The notes beneath the pieces were generated by a model, which was not told where the DNA came from, searched no databases, and saw only the letters and a program-made list of their open reading frames with translations. Of a DNA stretch of 49,394 nt, positions 25,536-33,072 are shown in pieces (within the stretch, counting starts at the first letter, position 1; the number at the start of each line of letters is the position of its first letter). Source of the DNA: Anaerolineaceae bacterium (lineage in GTDB: Bacteria; Chloroflexota; Anaerolineae; Anaerolineales; Anaerolineaceae); contig JADLFQ010000059.1 of the NCBI GenBank assembly GCA_020845515.1, positions 1 to 49,394 of the forward strand. Direction: 5' to 3'. The position numbers and the translations under genes are program-made.

Positions 25536-25868
25536 TCACTCAACGTTCAGAACAGGCGGGACGCGGAACTGATTGCCTTCCGCGCTGGGGGCATTTTGCA
25601 GGAGATCTTCCGTATTCAGGCCAGGTTCAGCTTTGTCGGGACGCAGGGCATTCGCCGGTTCCGCATAGTTTGAATCCAGTGGAAGTGAAGCGTTGCGCAG
25701 TGTAAGGACGCTTGGGGTGGGAGGAATCGCGCGGGTATCCACTTGCTGAAGGCTGACGGCATAATCCAGAATGTCGGAGAGCTGCTGTTGGAAGCGCTCT
25801 TTTTCCTCCGGCGTGAGCTCAAGACGTGCCAGAGCAGCAATATGTTCGACTTCTTCGAGGGTCAACAT
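25536..25868 (-). CDS. gatC: Asp/Glu-tRNA amidotransferase subunit C
   Basis: This 110-residue protein has MLTLEEVEHIAALARLELTP at the N terminus and the long LSDILDYAVSLQQVDT helix, then the extended belt with the DLLQNAP motif and FRVPPVL end. GatC wraps between GatA and GatB and stabilises the complex. The -10 box TATAAT lies seven bases before the ATG, so the transcript is probably leaderless and starts at or next to the codon. Confidence 0.95.
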   Translation of the reverse strand: MLTLEEVEHIAALARLELTPEEKERFQQQLSDILDYAVSLQQVDTRAIPPTPSVLTLRNASLPLDSNYAEPANALRPDKAEPGLNTEDLLQNAPSAEGNQFRVPPVLNVE

Positions 25869-25875
25869 GGGGGTG

Positions 25876-25884
25876 ATTATAACA
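25876..25884 (-). promoter_or_regulatory. Extended -10 promoter of gatCA, leaderless
   Basis: On the minus strand TGTTATAAT is a perfect extended -10 (TGn-TATAAT). The usual start point, about 7 bases downstream, coincides with the gatC ATG at 25868. The -35 region is poor, as allowed for extended -10 promoters. Confidence 0.6.
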
Positions 25885-25998
25885 GGAACTTTTTAGGGGC
25901 AATAAATCTGCTTTTCGCTCCTTTCCAATCGCTTTGGACGGAGAATGGGCGGCAGGAAAAACCCTTCCAAATGCCTGTAACGAATATATGCAAATTGA

Positions 25999-26030
25999 CT
26001 ATTGACAAATAGAGAATAGATAGATAAAAT
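25999..26030 (+). promoter_or_regulatory. padR promoter with possible operator dyad
   Basis: TTGACA (26002-26007), a 17-base spacer and TAAAAT (26025-26030) form a near-consensus sigma-70 promoter. CTATT-GACA-AATAG (25999-26012) is a dyad covering the -35. PadR proteins often bind such dyads and repress their own operon, so autorepression is plausible. Confidence 0.72.
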
Positions 26031-26067
26031 AAAAACAGGAAAGTAAGCACGTTACGGAGGGCAAAAA

Positions 26068-26448
26068 ATGAATCCAGGACATCGGCGAGGTTGGGCAATG
26101 GGAGGTGGGGGGGAAGGTCGCCGGGCACGTCATTCACCGCTCACAAGCTCCCTGCTGGAGCCGGCCTTGCTTATTCTGCTCAAAGAGCAGCCCCGGCACG
26201 GCTACACCCTGCTGGCAAACCTGGAAGCCTGGGGCATACGCACCATCCACCCCAGCATCGTTTACCGTACCCTGCGGGAAATGGAGGCTTTGCAGTGGAT
26301 TGAATCGGACTGGGAGACTGCGCAGACGCAAGGCCCCCCCCGCCGCACCTACCACCTGACCGTGCAAGGCGAAGAAGCCCTGCGGAACTGGCAGCAGGAG
26401 TTGGCAAAGGTGCGCAGTCTAATCTCACAACTTTTGGAGCTATTGTAG
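26068..26448 (+). CDS. PadR-family transcriptional regulator
   Basis: In this 126-residue regulator the first 24 residues are Gly/Arg-rich. The winged helix follows: LEPALLILLKEQPRHGYTLL, then TIHPSIVYRTLREMEALQW and PRRTYHLTVQGEEALRNW. A C-terminal helix (RSLISQLLELL) serves for dimerisation. The ATG is preceded by GGAGGG. It heads a three-gene unit with two DUF5320-type genes and probably controls it in response to an unknown ligand. Confidence 0.9.
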   Translation: MNPGHRRGWAMGGGGEGRRARHSPLTSSLLEPALLILLKEQPRHGYTLLANLEAWGIRTIHPSIVYRTLREMEALQWIESDWETAQTQGPPRRTYHLTVQGEEALRNWQQELAKVRSLISQLLELL

Positions 26449-26466
26449 AAAGAAAGGAGTTGGAAT

Positions 26467-26679
26467 ATGCCTGTAAGAGATGGCACAGGCCCGCAAGGTG
26501 CGGGTTCCCGCAGTGGGCGCGGGATGGGGAGCTGCAAACCGGGCATGAAGAACACAAGCCCGGCGTTTACCTCCGGCGACAGGCGGTCACTTGGTTGGGA
26601 GGGTCGGCTGTGGAATACAGCGCGGGGTTGGTTCGGATGGGGCAGGCGTCGCCGCGGAAGAACTGGAAATACAAATTAA
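26467..26679 (+). CDS. DUF5320-like small protein (first copy)
   Basis: The product has 70 residues starting MPVRDGTGPQGAGSRSGRGM. The Asp-Gly/Arg-Thr-Gly-Pro start is typical of DUF5320, a family found beside PadR regulators and metal/redox cofactor proteins in anaerobes. The centre and tail are rich in Gly, Arg and Trp. A single Cys at GSCKPG is kept. AAGGAG lies 8 bases before the ATG. It has no coiled coil, unlike the second copy, so may be a truncated relative. Function is unknown. Confidence 0.65.
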   Translation: MPVRDGTGPQGAGSRSGRGMGSCKPGMKNTSPAFTSGDRRSLGWEGRLWNTARGWFGWGRRRRGRTGNTN

Positions 26680-26697
26680 TCAGATAAGGAGCGTATC

Positions 26698-26946
26698 ATG
26701 CCAGGAATGGATCGAACAGGACCGTTTGGAACCGGGCTGCGCGGTTGGGGTAGAGGCCCCTGTGGCGGCGGCAGGTCAGGTGGATGGGGGAGAGGGCGCG
26801 GCTTTGGAAGGCGGGGATGGGGTTCAGACTCTGTCAAAACTCTTGAAGAGAAAAAAAGCGCGCTCGAAGAACAGCAGGACTGGCTGAAAGCGCAGCTTGA
26901 AGCCATTGAAAAACAGCTCGGCAGCATCCCAGCAAACAGCGATTAA
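26698..26946 (+). CDS. DUF5320-like small protein (second copy)
   Basis: The product has 82 residues. MPGMDRTGPFGTGLRGWGRG is the family N terminus, then a Gly/Arg-rich segment with one Cys. Residues about 45-75 form a coiled coil (KTLEEKKSALEEQQDWLKAQ), the canonical C-terminal part of the family. GGAGCG precedes the ATG by about 5 bases. It lies 18 bases after the first copy and shares its terminator. Function is unknown, though association with electron-transfer or Mrp-type proteins is frequent in anaerobes. Confidence 0.75.
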   Translation: MPGMDRTGPFGTGLRGWGRGPCGGGRSGGWGRGRGFGRRGWGSDSVKTLEEKKSALEEQQDWLKAQLEAIEKQLGSIPANSD

Positions 26947-26958
26947 CCACAAGCTCAG

Positions 26959-26991
26959 CGCCGGAGGGCATTTCAAATCCTCCGGCGTTTT
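26959..26991 (+). terminator. Terminator of the padR-DUF5320 unit
   Basis: CGCCGGAGG (26959-26967) pairs perfectly with CCTCCGGCG (26979-26987), with an 11-base loop, followed by TTTTACTTT. Confidence 0.88.
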
Positions 26992-27083
26992 ACTTTGGGG
27001 GTTTCTGCCCCATCCCAAATCGCCTTTGCATCGTAGGGGACTCGATGGGTAAAAATGGGCTGGATGGATTAAAATAAGAGGGT

Positions 27084-29018
27084 ATGGTCGCCTCTTTTCC
27101 TGTGAGTTTCCGCCGCTTCCTGCTCGTGTTATGTCTCGTCTTTGCTGGAGGGGGGTTCCTGCCCGCCCCCGTGCTTGCCGCGCAAACCGGCGATGGTGTG
27201 GTGCTGTCAATTGTCGAGACCGCACAATTCCCGCAAGTACAGTTCTACTTTGAAACCTACGATGAAGGCGGCCGGTTTATCGAGGACTTGCAGCCCGAAG
27301 AAATTCACGCGGTGGAAGACGACGCCGCGCTTCCCCTCGTGCAGTTGGAAAAATTTGAGCCGGGGGTGCAGTTCATCACCGCTTTCAATGTCGCACCTGT
27401 TTTTCTTAACCAGTCCGGCGGCGTCTCACTCTATGCCAAAATTCAGGAGGCGCTGGCAGGTTGGGCAAGCACCCAGGAGGCCGGCGGCCTGAACGATTAC
27501 AGCCTGGCCGCCAACACGGGCCTGCAAGCCATTCGTCTGAGCAACCCGCAGGATTTTGCCAGTGCTGTAATGGCATACCAACCCGATTTACTCACCCTCC
27601 AACCCAGCGCGGTCAGCCTTTCGCATGCCCTCGATCTGGCAACAGATCCCAATCCCACACAACTGATGAAGCGCACCATCATTTACATCACGGCCCTGCC
27701 CGTCGGCGCGCAGGTTACCGCGCTCCCCAGCATGGCCGACCGCGCCGCCCAGCTTGGCGTGCGCCTCAATGTCTGGCTGGTGGGCTACCCCGGTCAGGAA
27801 AGCACCACAGCCGGAGAAACCCTGCGCCAGATGGCAGAACGCACCAGCGGCAGCTTTTTTATGTACACCGGCTTGGAGCAGTTCCCCGACCTGCAAGACA
27901 ATCTCCAACCACTGCGCTATACCTACCGCGGCAGCTACCTTTCCGGCATCCGCCAGAGCGGCTCCCACCGCCTGTCTGTCCAGGTAAACCGGGGCGGCCT
28001 GACTTTTTCCAGCCGGGAGCGCACCTTCAACCTCAACGTCTTACCCCCCAATCCGGTATTCATCAACCCGCCCACGCAGGTGCTGCGAGCCTGGTCGGAA
28101 CCGGAGAATAAAAAGGAGGGGCCGCGCCTGCAACCGGCGGTCCGCCCCCTGCAATTTTTGGTGGAATTTCCAGATGGCTATCCGCGCTTGCTGGCGCACG
28201 CCCGCCTGCTGGTGGATGGCAAAATTGTTGCAGAAAAAGCCGAGCCGCCCTTCGACTCCTTCGATTGGCCGCTTGGCCCATACACCGAAACCGGGACACA
28301 CCGCCTCATAATCCAGGTGGAAGATCAGCTTGGGTTGGGGCAGCAAACCGTTGAAATTCCAGTACAGGTGGTCGTTGAGCAAGCCCAGCGTGGCTTGTTC
28401 AACGGGTTGATTCCCCCGGAGCGGCTGATAATCGCCGCCGCACTGCTCGCGGCAAGCGGCATCCTGGCAGTGGTGCTGCTCAGAGCCCGCCGGCGGCCGC
28501 GCACAATTTCAGCCGCTCAAAGCCGCAAGGCAGCCAAGGACCCGCTCACCCAGCCGGTACAGGTCTTCCAGGAACGCGCCCTCCAGCGCAAAGCCGCCGA
28601 AGAGCCAAAATCTCAGCCCCGGCCCGAAGTGCCCATGCCCGCACCCCCACCGGCCCCCGCCCGCCTCATCCCGCTTGCATCAGATGAGCAGGGAGGGCAA
28701 GCACCTGCCATTCCACTCTCGCGCAATCAAATCAGCTTTGGCAGCGACCCGGCCCAGGCCGTCATCTGCCTGAACGACCCCTCCGTCAGCAAGCTGCACG
28801 CCCGCCTGCACCACACCGCAGATGGCCGTTTTGTATTAAACGACGCCGGATCCATTGCAGGCGTGTGGGTCAACTATACCCTTGTTTCAACGCAGGGTGT
28901 ACAATTGAAACACGGCGACCTGATCCATTTTGGACGGAGCACATTCCGTTTTGAACTCAGTAACCCGGGAATTCGCTCTCAACCGGTTACAACACCCTAT
29001 TCGGAAGAACTCTCATGA
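27084..29018 (+). CDS. VWA-like extracellular, FHA intracellular membrane protein
   Basis: The protein has 644 residues. A signal peptide covers residues 1-32. An extracytoplasmic part follows; the ITALPVGAQVTAL segment and the DNLQPLRYTYRGSYLSG region suggest a degenerate VWA-type fold without a clear MIDAS. One transmembrane helix lies near 449-468 (LIIAAALLAASGILAVVLL), then a basic/Pro linker. The C-terminal FHA domain (about 555-630) has FGSD, then VSKLHARLHH and GVWVNY, the phosphothreonine-binding pattern. Such proteins bind phosphorylated partners made by Ser/Thr kinases. The PP2C gene starts inside its stop (ATGA overlap), so the pair is tightly coupled. No kinase is adjacent; the APH-type fusion at 7-9 kb is a distant candidate only. 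Confidence 0.82.
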   Translation: MVASFPVSFRRFLLVLCLVFAGGGFLPAPVLAAQTGDGVVLSIVETAQFPQVQFYFETYDEGGRFIEDLQPEEIHAVEDDAALPLVQLEKFEPGVQFITAFNVAPVFLNQSGGVSLYAKIQEALAGWASTQEAGGLNDYSLAANTGLQAIRLSNPQDFASAVMAYQPDLLTLQPSAVSLSHALDLATDPNPTQLMKRTIIYITALPVGAQVTALPSMADRAAQLGVRLNVWLVGYPGQESTTAGETLRQMAERTSGSFFMYTGLEQFPDLQDNLQPLRYTYRGSYLSGIRQSGSHRLSVQVNRGGLTFSSRERTFNLNVLPPNPVFINPPTQVLRAWSEPENKKEGPRLQPAVRPLQFLVEFPDGYPRLLAHARLLVDGKIVAEKAEPPFDSFDWPLGPYTETGTHRLIIQVEDQLGLGQQTVEIPVQVVVEQAQRGLFNGLIPPERLIIAAALLAASGILAVVLLRARRRPRTISAAQSRKAAKDPLTQPVQVFQERALQRKAAEEPKSQPRPEVPMPAPPPAPARLIPLASDEQGGQAPAIPLSRNQISFGSDPAQAVICLNDPSVSKLHARLHHTADGRFVLNDAGSIAGVWVNYTLVSTQGVQLKHGDLIHFGRSTFRFELSNPGIRSQPVTTPYSEELS

Positions 29019-30259
29019 AACGAGTGGAAAAATCACATCTGACAACAGCAGCACAATCTCACCCCGGTATGTCAGGAAAGAACAATGAAGACCGCTTTGG
29101 TGTTTCCGCTTATCAGATCGGCGAAAAGACTCCCATCCCGGTATTGCTGGCTGTGCTTTCAGATGGCATTGGCGGACATCGCGCCGGCGAAGTTGCCGCC
29201 GAAATCGCCGTCAACCTGATCAGCGAAAGAGTGGCTCAAAGCGATGGCCGCCACCCCGCGATGCTGCTTCAGCAAGCAATTATTGATGCCTCGGCAGAGA
29301 TCTACGAAGAAGCGCAGAGTAAACCAGAGCAGCAGGGTATGGGCGCCACCTGCGTTGCAGCCTTGGTCCGCGGCGACCAGTTATTCGCGGCTACAGTCGG
29401 CGACTCACGCCTGTATTTGCTGCGCGCCGGCCAGATCCGCAAATTAAGCACCGACCACACTTGGATCCAGGAAGCGCTCGATGCCGGCTTGCTGTCCCCA
29501 AGCGACGTGGAAGGGCACCCCAACGCACACGTCATCCGCCGCTACCTCGGTTCGCCCAACCAGCCGCAAGTGGATCTGCGACTGCGCTTTTCCAACAATG
29601 AGACGTCCGCTCAATCGGAAGGCAACCAGGGCGCGCACCTCCTGCCGGACGATATCCTCCTGCTGTGCAGCGATGGTCTATCCGATCTTGTTAAAGATGA
29701 GGAAATTCTCGAAGCACTGGAAAGCAATCCACTCAATGATGCGGTCGGAAAGCTCGTTGACCTGGCAAACGAACGCGGCGGCCACGACAACATCACCATC
29801 ATCGCTCTGCGCATGCCGAAAGCTCAAGTCGCGGCGGTAAAAACCAAAAAAGTCAACAGGATTGTGCTCGGCTGTGCGGGTGGCGCGTTGCTGGCGACGA
29901 TCCTGGCAGGCATCGTCTGGGGTGCTTTGTGGTGGAGCGGCAAAAAGATTTTACCCCCCGGCGCGACTCCCACAGGGAACGCCTCCGCTCTGCCCGGCAT
30001 ACCGGCGCTCACGCCCATCCCTGGCTCGCCGGTAGCCAGCCCGAGTGCACTTTTCAGCGACCCCGCCGGCCAGCCACCCGCACCGCCTCCCCTGCCCGCC
30101 CCGTTGGAGGGTGGAAAAACACTTACCCCCTGGCCAACTAATCCCTTCGCTTCTCCTCCCGCCCTAACGATAGAACCGGCCATCACTGTAACCGCTGGAG
30201 ACGGAGCCGAAATCTTAAAAACCCTTATCGTACCTTTGAAAACCCTGCCAGGGCTATAA
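29015..30259 (+). CDS. PP2C-type Ser/Thr protein phosphatase with membrane anchor
   Basis: In this 414-residue protein the metal-dependent catalytic domain (about 10-265) has KNNEDRFG, LSDGIGGHRAGE, VGDSRLYLL, CSDGLSDLV and GGHDNITII, the full PP2C set with its Asp ligands. A transmembrane helix follows (about 283-305), then a Pro-rich extracellular tail ending at 414. It reverses Ser/Thr phosphorylation of proteins such as targets of PASTA kinases. Its ATG overlaps the stop of the FHA gene, which supports one phospho-signalling unit. A terminator follows directly. Confidence 0.93.
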   Translation: MKRVEKSHLTTAAQSHPGMSGKNNEDRFGVSAYQIGEKTPIPVLLAVLSDGIGGHRAGEVAAEIAVNLISERVAQSDGRHPAMLLQQAIIDASAEIYEEAQSKPEQQGMGATCVAALVRGDQLFAATVGDSRLYLLRAGQIRKLSTDHTWIQEALDAGLLSPSDVEGHPNAHVIRRYLGSPNQPQVDLRLRFSNNETSAQSEGNQGAHLLPDDILLLCSDGLSDLVKDEEILEALESNPLNDAVGKLVDLANERGGHDNITIIALRMPKAQVAAVKTKKVNRIVLGCAGGALLATILAGIVWGALWWSGKKILPPGATPTGNASALPGIPALTPIPGSPVASPSALFSDPAGQPPAPPPLPAPLEGGKTLTPWPTNPFASPPALTIEPAITVTAGDGAEILKTLIVPLKTLPGL

Positions 30260-30288
30260 CCGGAGAACACTCTCCGGATTTTATTTTC
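30260..30288 (+). terminator. Terminator after the FHA-PP2C unit
   Basis: CCGGAGA (30260-30266), loop ACAC, TCTCCGG (30271-30277), then a T-rich tract; the stem begins on the base after the stop codon. Confidence 0.85.
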
Positions 30289-30427
30289 TCTTTGAAAGTT
30301 CGAGCGCACGCCCAGCGCCTTGTCATCTTGAAACCAGCCCACCCTGCCTTCACATGGGTGATTTATCCGATAATCATCCTCATCCGTGTTATTTTTACCT
30401 CTTACAGTTGCGTTAAGGAGTGCGGAA

Positions 30428-31072
30428 ATGGAGCAAAAAACCATCCATGCTACACGTGAACTCCCGGCAGGCTATCGTCAAATCGGCAGACTCGACCTGC
30501 TCAAGGACAAGCGCATACTCATCATAATGAATATTTTGGGGCTTGGCCTGGTGGTCGTTTTTGGCTGGCTGTTCACCCGTGCCTTGTTATGGCTTCGTCC
30601 CCAAGAAGCCGGTCAGATCTGGAGTTTTTCCATCGTCGGTTGGAGCGAAATGCTCAGAGGAATCGCCGCCATCGTGGGGGTTGTCGCGGCTGCCATTATC
30701 CTGCACGAAGGCATGCACGGGCTGTTCTTCTGGTGGTACACCCGCAGCCGGCCAAAATTCGAGTTCAAGATTATCTACGCCAGCGCCTCGGCGCCGGGTT
30801 GGTACATACCGCGCGGCCAGTACATCCTTATCGGGCTGGCGCCGCTTGTGTGGCTTTCTTTGCTGGGGGTGGCCGCGCTTTCTTTTCTTCCCGCTGGCTG
30901 GCTGTCTGCCACAATCGCGTTCCTGGTCTTCAATGCCAGCGGCGCGGTCGGGGATATTGTCGCCGTCGCCTGGATTTTGCTCCACCCGCGCGGCTCGCTC
31001 GCGCTGGATGAAACCAGCGCCATCGTCTTGTTTGGTCTGCCGTCCATGGAAGCAAATAAAAACCGCCCTTGA
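30428..31072 (+). CDS. DUF3267-type membrane metalloprotease-like protein
   Basis: The protein has 214 residues from ATG 30428 (GGAG 9 bases upstream). It has about five hydrophobic segments. His93-Glu-Gly-Met-His97 lies in a membrane helix (IILHEGMHGLFFW) and is the HExxH zinc motif that defines this family. Family members are suspected intramembrane proteases, similar in layout to site-2 proteases, but no substrate is known. The second NAxxxxxD metal motif may be SGAVGDIVAVAW near 180. It lies between terminators and is monocistronic. Confidence 0.82.
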   Translation: MEQKTIHATRELPAGYRQIGRLDLLKDKRILIIMNILGLGLVVVFGWLFTRALLWLRPQEAGQIWSFSIVGWSEMLRGIAAIVGVVAAAIILHEGMHGLFFWWYTRSRPKFEFKIIYASASAPGWYIPRGQYILIGLAPLVWLSLLGVAALSFLPAGWLSATIAFLVFNASGAVGDIVAVAWILLHPRGSLALDETSAIVLFGLPSMEANKNRP

Positions 31073-31081
31073 TAAGGGCGG
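31058..31081 (-). terminator. Minus-strand terminator overlapping the DUF3267 gene end
   Basis: CCGCCCTT (31063-31070) pairs with AAGGGCGG (31074-31081) around GAT; on the minus strand TTTTT follows directly. It ends the response-regulator transcript and occupies the last codons and the stop of the convergent gene. Confidence 0.78.
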
Positions 31082-31141
31082 GATAAAAAACAGATTGTTT
31101 CTTTATCCTGCAATCCTATGGATTCGCCTGACAAGCTCACC

Positions 31142-31540
31142 CTAATTCTGCAAACGCAGTGTCTTATTGCTCGCCACGATGAAAGCCGAAATCTGAGGAA
31201 TAAACGTGGAGATATCGAGCGGTTTGGAGAGATAGCCGTTACAACCGGCATCCAGCGCGCGTTTGCGGTCGCTCGGCAGCGTGTGTGCTGTCAACGCCAC
31301 AATCGGAATCGTCTCAGTCAGCGGGTCGGCCTTGAGCTTTTGCGCCAGCGTCCAGCCGTCAATCTCCGGGATGGTTAAATCAAGCAGAATCAGGTCGGGT
31401 TTATCCCGGCGTGCCAGTTCCAGCCCATGCCGGCCGTCCAGCGCCTCGCTGACCACAAAACTTGCCTTCTCGAGCAAAAAGCGCACAAGCTCCAGATTGT
31501 CGAGATTGTCTTCAATAATGAGTATGTGGTACTTCGTCAA
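31142..31540 (-). CDS. Stand-alone response-regulator receiver protein
   Basis: This 132-residue CheY-like domain alone starts ILIIEDNLDNLELVRFLLEK with acidic EDN. The phospho-acceptor Asp is in LILLDLTIPEIDGW, the Thr/Ala switch in VALTAHTL and the Lys in GYLSKPLDI. There is no output domain, so it signals by protein contact. It is like the receiver proteins (DivK type) that follow hybrid histidine kinases, but none is in the window. The ATG has a GGAGG-type site nearby. Confidence 0.93.
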   Translation of the reverse strand: MTKYHILIIEDNLDNLELVRFLLEKASFVVSEALDGRHGLELARRDKPDLILLDLTIPEIDGWTLAQKLKADPLTETIPIVALTAHTLPSDRKRALDAGCNGYLSKPLDISTFIPQISAFIVASNKTLRLQN

Positions 31541-31636
31541 AGCCGCTTTCTCCTCCCTATAAAGGACTATAGCAAAACTATACTAGCAAAACCCGCGAGA
31601 GTCAAACCCTTTGGCGGCGGAGGATGAGAGAGATTC

Positions 31637-31665
31637 TTGTCCGGGAGGTGCATCTGTGTTAGAAT
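31637..31665 (+). promoter_or_regulatory. Promoter of the tandem tRNA-Ser genes
   Basis: TTGTCC (31637-31642), a 17-base spacer and TAGAAT (31660-31665) precede the first tRNA by 28 bases. The -10 context matches that of maf. Confidence 0.7.
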
Positions 31666-31693
31666 CTGGACGCGCTGGGAGAACACCCCGCTG

Positions 31694-31777
31694 GAGGGAT
31701 GGCCGAGTGGTTTAAGGCGCCTGTCTTGAAAACAGGTAAGGCGAAAGTCTTCGTGGGTTCGAATCCCTCTCCCTCCG
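31694..31777 (+). tRNA. tRNA-Ser(UGA)
   Basis: The acceptor GGAGGGA (31694-31700) pairs with TCCCTCC (31770-31776); discriminator G at 31777. The anticodon loop CTTGAAA is flanked by CCTGT/ACAGG and carries TGA. The long variable arm is that of serine isoacceptors. A T-T mismatch lies in the T stem (GTGGG/CCCTC). No CCA is encoded. Confidence 0.96.
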
Positions 31778-31803
31778 CCTGAGTTTCAAATCGAATATAC
31801 CAT

Positions 31804-31893
31804 GGGGAGGTGCCAGAGTGGTTGAATGGGGCCGCCTGCTAAGTGGTTGTCGGGGGAATACCTCGACCGCGGGTTCGAATCCCGCCCTCCCCG
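31804..31893 (+). tRNA. tRNA-Ser(GCU)
   Basis: The acceptor GGGGAGG (31804-31810) pairs with CCTCCCC (31886-31892); discriminator G at 31893. The anticodon loop CTGCTAA carries GCT. The T arm GCGGG/CCCGC is perfect and there is a long variable arm. It lies 26 bases after tRNA-Ser(UGA) and no second promoter is evident. GC content drops just after it. Confidence 0.96.
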
Positions 31894-32110
31894 CCTTTCC
31901 ACGCTTATTATCGCCAATCTGAATATCCGTTCTTGGCCGCGATTGCCCCACATCACCACACACAGGGACGAAGCTGTGGTATGACGATTCAGATTATCGC
32001 ATCCTCGTCCAAAAATTCCTCAAGCTTCAACAAACTACAGCCTTCGAGTGCTGTGTGTTCTGCACTTTGCAGATTTATCATGCTGTATATACTGCTGGCG
32101 AAGATATTAA

Positions 32111-32794
32111 TTACTGTTCCTGAGGGACCATATCTTCATAAGTTGGAGCATCGCCGAAATCCTCCCAGGTAATGGTAATCGGTTTGCCTATCAGATGGCC
32201 AAAGATCACCTGCATGCTGACCTTCTCGAGCAAATGCGCTACAAGAAATGCCTCGTCCAAACTGATTCCAACACAAACAGCTCCATGGTTGGCCATCAAG
32301 GCAGCTTTGGATTTCGTCCCAAGCGCTTTCACAACATTATCCCCCAACTCCTTGGTGGCAATACGCGCATATTCGGCGCATTTAATTTCTTCCACGCCAA
32401 TTGTCTCCAATGCATCCAGTGTAACAGCAGGAATGCTTTGCCTCGCTCCAGCAAAAACAGAGGACCACTCTCCGTGACTGTGCACAATACTATAAACATC
32501 AGTACGTTCCTGGTAAATACGCAAGTGCATGGGTGCTTCAACAGTTGGAAGGACTTTTGGATCGCCGACATTTTCTCCATGAATGTTGATGACTGAGACA
32601 TCGTCAGGTCCAACCTGATTCCAATCACAGATCGGCTGATGGATCGAAGGGCGGGGAAGGATATAGATCAGCCCCGATTCTTTATCGCGAAGGCTGGTAT
32701 CGCCAAAATCACGCCCCGGGGACAGACCTTTTTCTATAAGCAATTTTGCCGATTCTGCAACTTCGACCTTTAGTTCTTCTTTAATTTTGGCCAT
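32111..32794 (-). CDS. Class II aldolase/adducin-family protein with altered phosphate site
   Basis: In this 227-residue protein the zinc-binding residues of the fold are present and spaced like L-fuculose-1-phosphate aldolase (FucA): Glu86 (TVEAPMH), His105 and His107 (VHSHGEW) and His170 (ANHGAV). The FucA phosphate-binding motifs are not kept: the GNxS loop reads GDTS, the TPSG strand reads LPRPS and the SSE turn reads TVE. A non-phosphorylated or otherwise different substrate is therefore possible, as is decarboxylase or epimerase chemistry known in this superfamily. It is transcribed divergently from the GntR gene, from an overlapping promoter region, and is likely part of the sugar cluster. 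Confidence 0.82.
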   Translation of the reverse strand: MAKIKEELKVEVAESAKLLIEKGLSPGRDFGDTSLRDKESGLIYILPRPSIHQPICDWNQVGPDDVSVINIHGENVGDPKVLPTVEAPMHLRIYQERTDVYSIVHSHGEWSSVFAGARQSIPAVTLDALETIGVEEIKCAEYARIATKELGDNVVKALGTKSKAALMANHGAVCVGISLDEAFLVAHLLEKVSMQVIFGHLIGKPITITWEDFGDAPTYEDMVPQEQ

Positions 32795-32854
32795 TGTTCA
32801 CCTTCCGTTGGATATCCAAAAGTTGAATTTTAATTTCAATTCGCGATGGATCTT

Positions 32855-32933
32855 GTGACGCAATTGTGCAATATGTCACTAGCAATGGTACAAGATGTAA
32901 TGGTATTATGTCACATGTAATGCTATAATACAA
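32855..32933. promoter_or_regulatory. Overlapping divergent promoters and operator-like repeats
   Basis: For the + strand an extended -10 TGCTATAAT lies at 32921-32929. For the minus strand TTGTAT (32928-32933) and CATAAT (32905-32910) are 17 bases apart. GTATTAT (32903-32909) and ATAATAC (32925-32931) are inverted copies around a 15-base centre. TGTAATG occurs twice (32896, 32916), and GTGAC/GTCAC (32855-32859, 32875-32879) form a further dyad. A regulator bound here would control both directions. Confidence 0.65.
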
Positions 32934-32961
32934 GCATCCACTAAAATATTTTTATTGACCA

Positions 32962-33015
32962 TTGACAGGGTAATACAAGCCCGCTATCAAACAAATTGGC
33001 GCAAGTTGTTTGATA
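32962..33015 (+). promoter_or_regulatory. Second gntR promoter candidate with 10-base dyad
   Basis: TTGACA (32962-32967) and TATCAA (32985-32990) are 17 bases apart. TATCAAACAA (32985-32994) and TTGTTTGATA (33006-33015) are perfect inverted repeats with 21 bases between arm starts, two helical turns. This is a strong candidate for a GntR operator placed on the -10. Confidence 0.65.
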
Positions 33016-33072
33016 AAGAATATTTTACTTTGATAAATATTTCAATCAGTATGAGGTTTGAATATCAAATAT

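Noticed and set aside
24047-25705. Long open frame antisense to gatA
   Set aside because: It mirrors gatA and gatC on the opposite strand, a common by-product of GC-rich codon use; its translation has no recognisable domain.
31804-32110. Search for an att copy of the tRNA-Ser 3' end
   Set aside because: No second copy of the T arm and acceptor was seen inside the window; the distal site could lie outside it.
31843-32172. Open frame after the tRNA-Ser genes
   Set aside because: It starts inside the second tRNA, has no ribosome site, no recognised domain and runs into the aldolase gene on the other strand.
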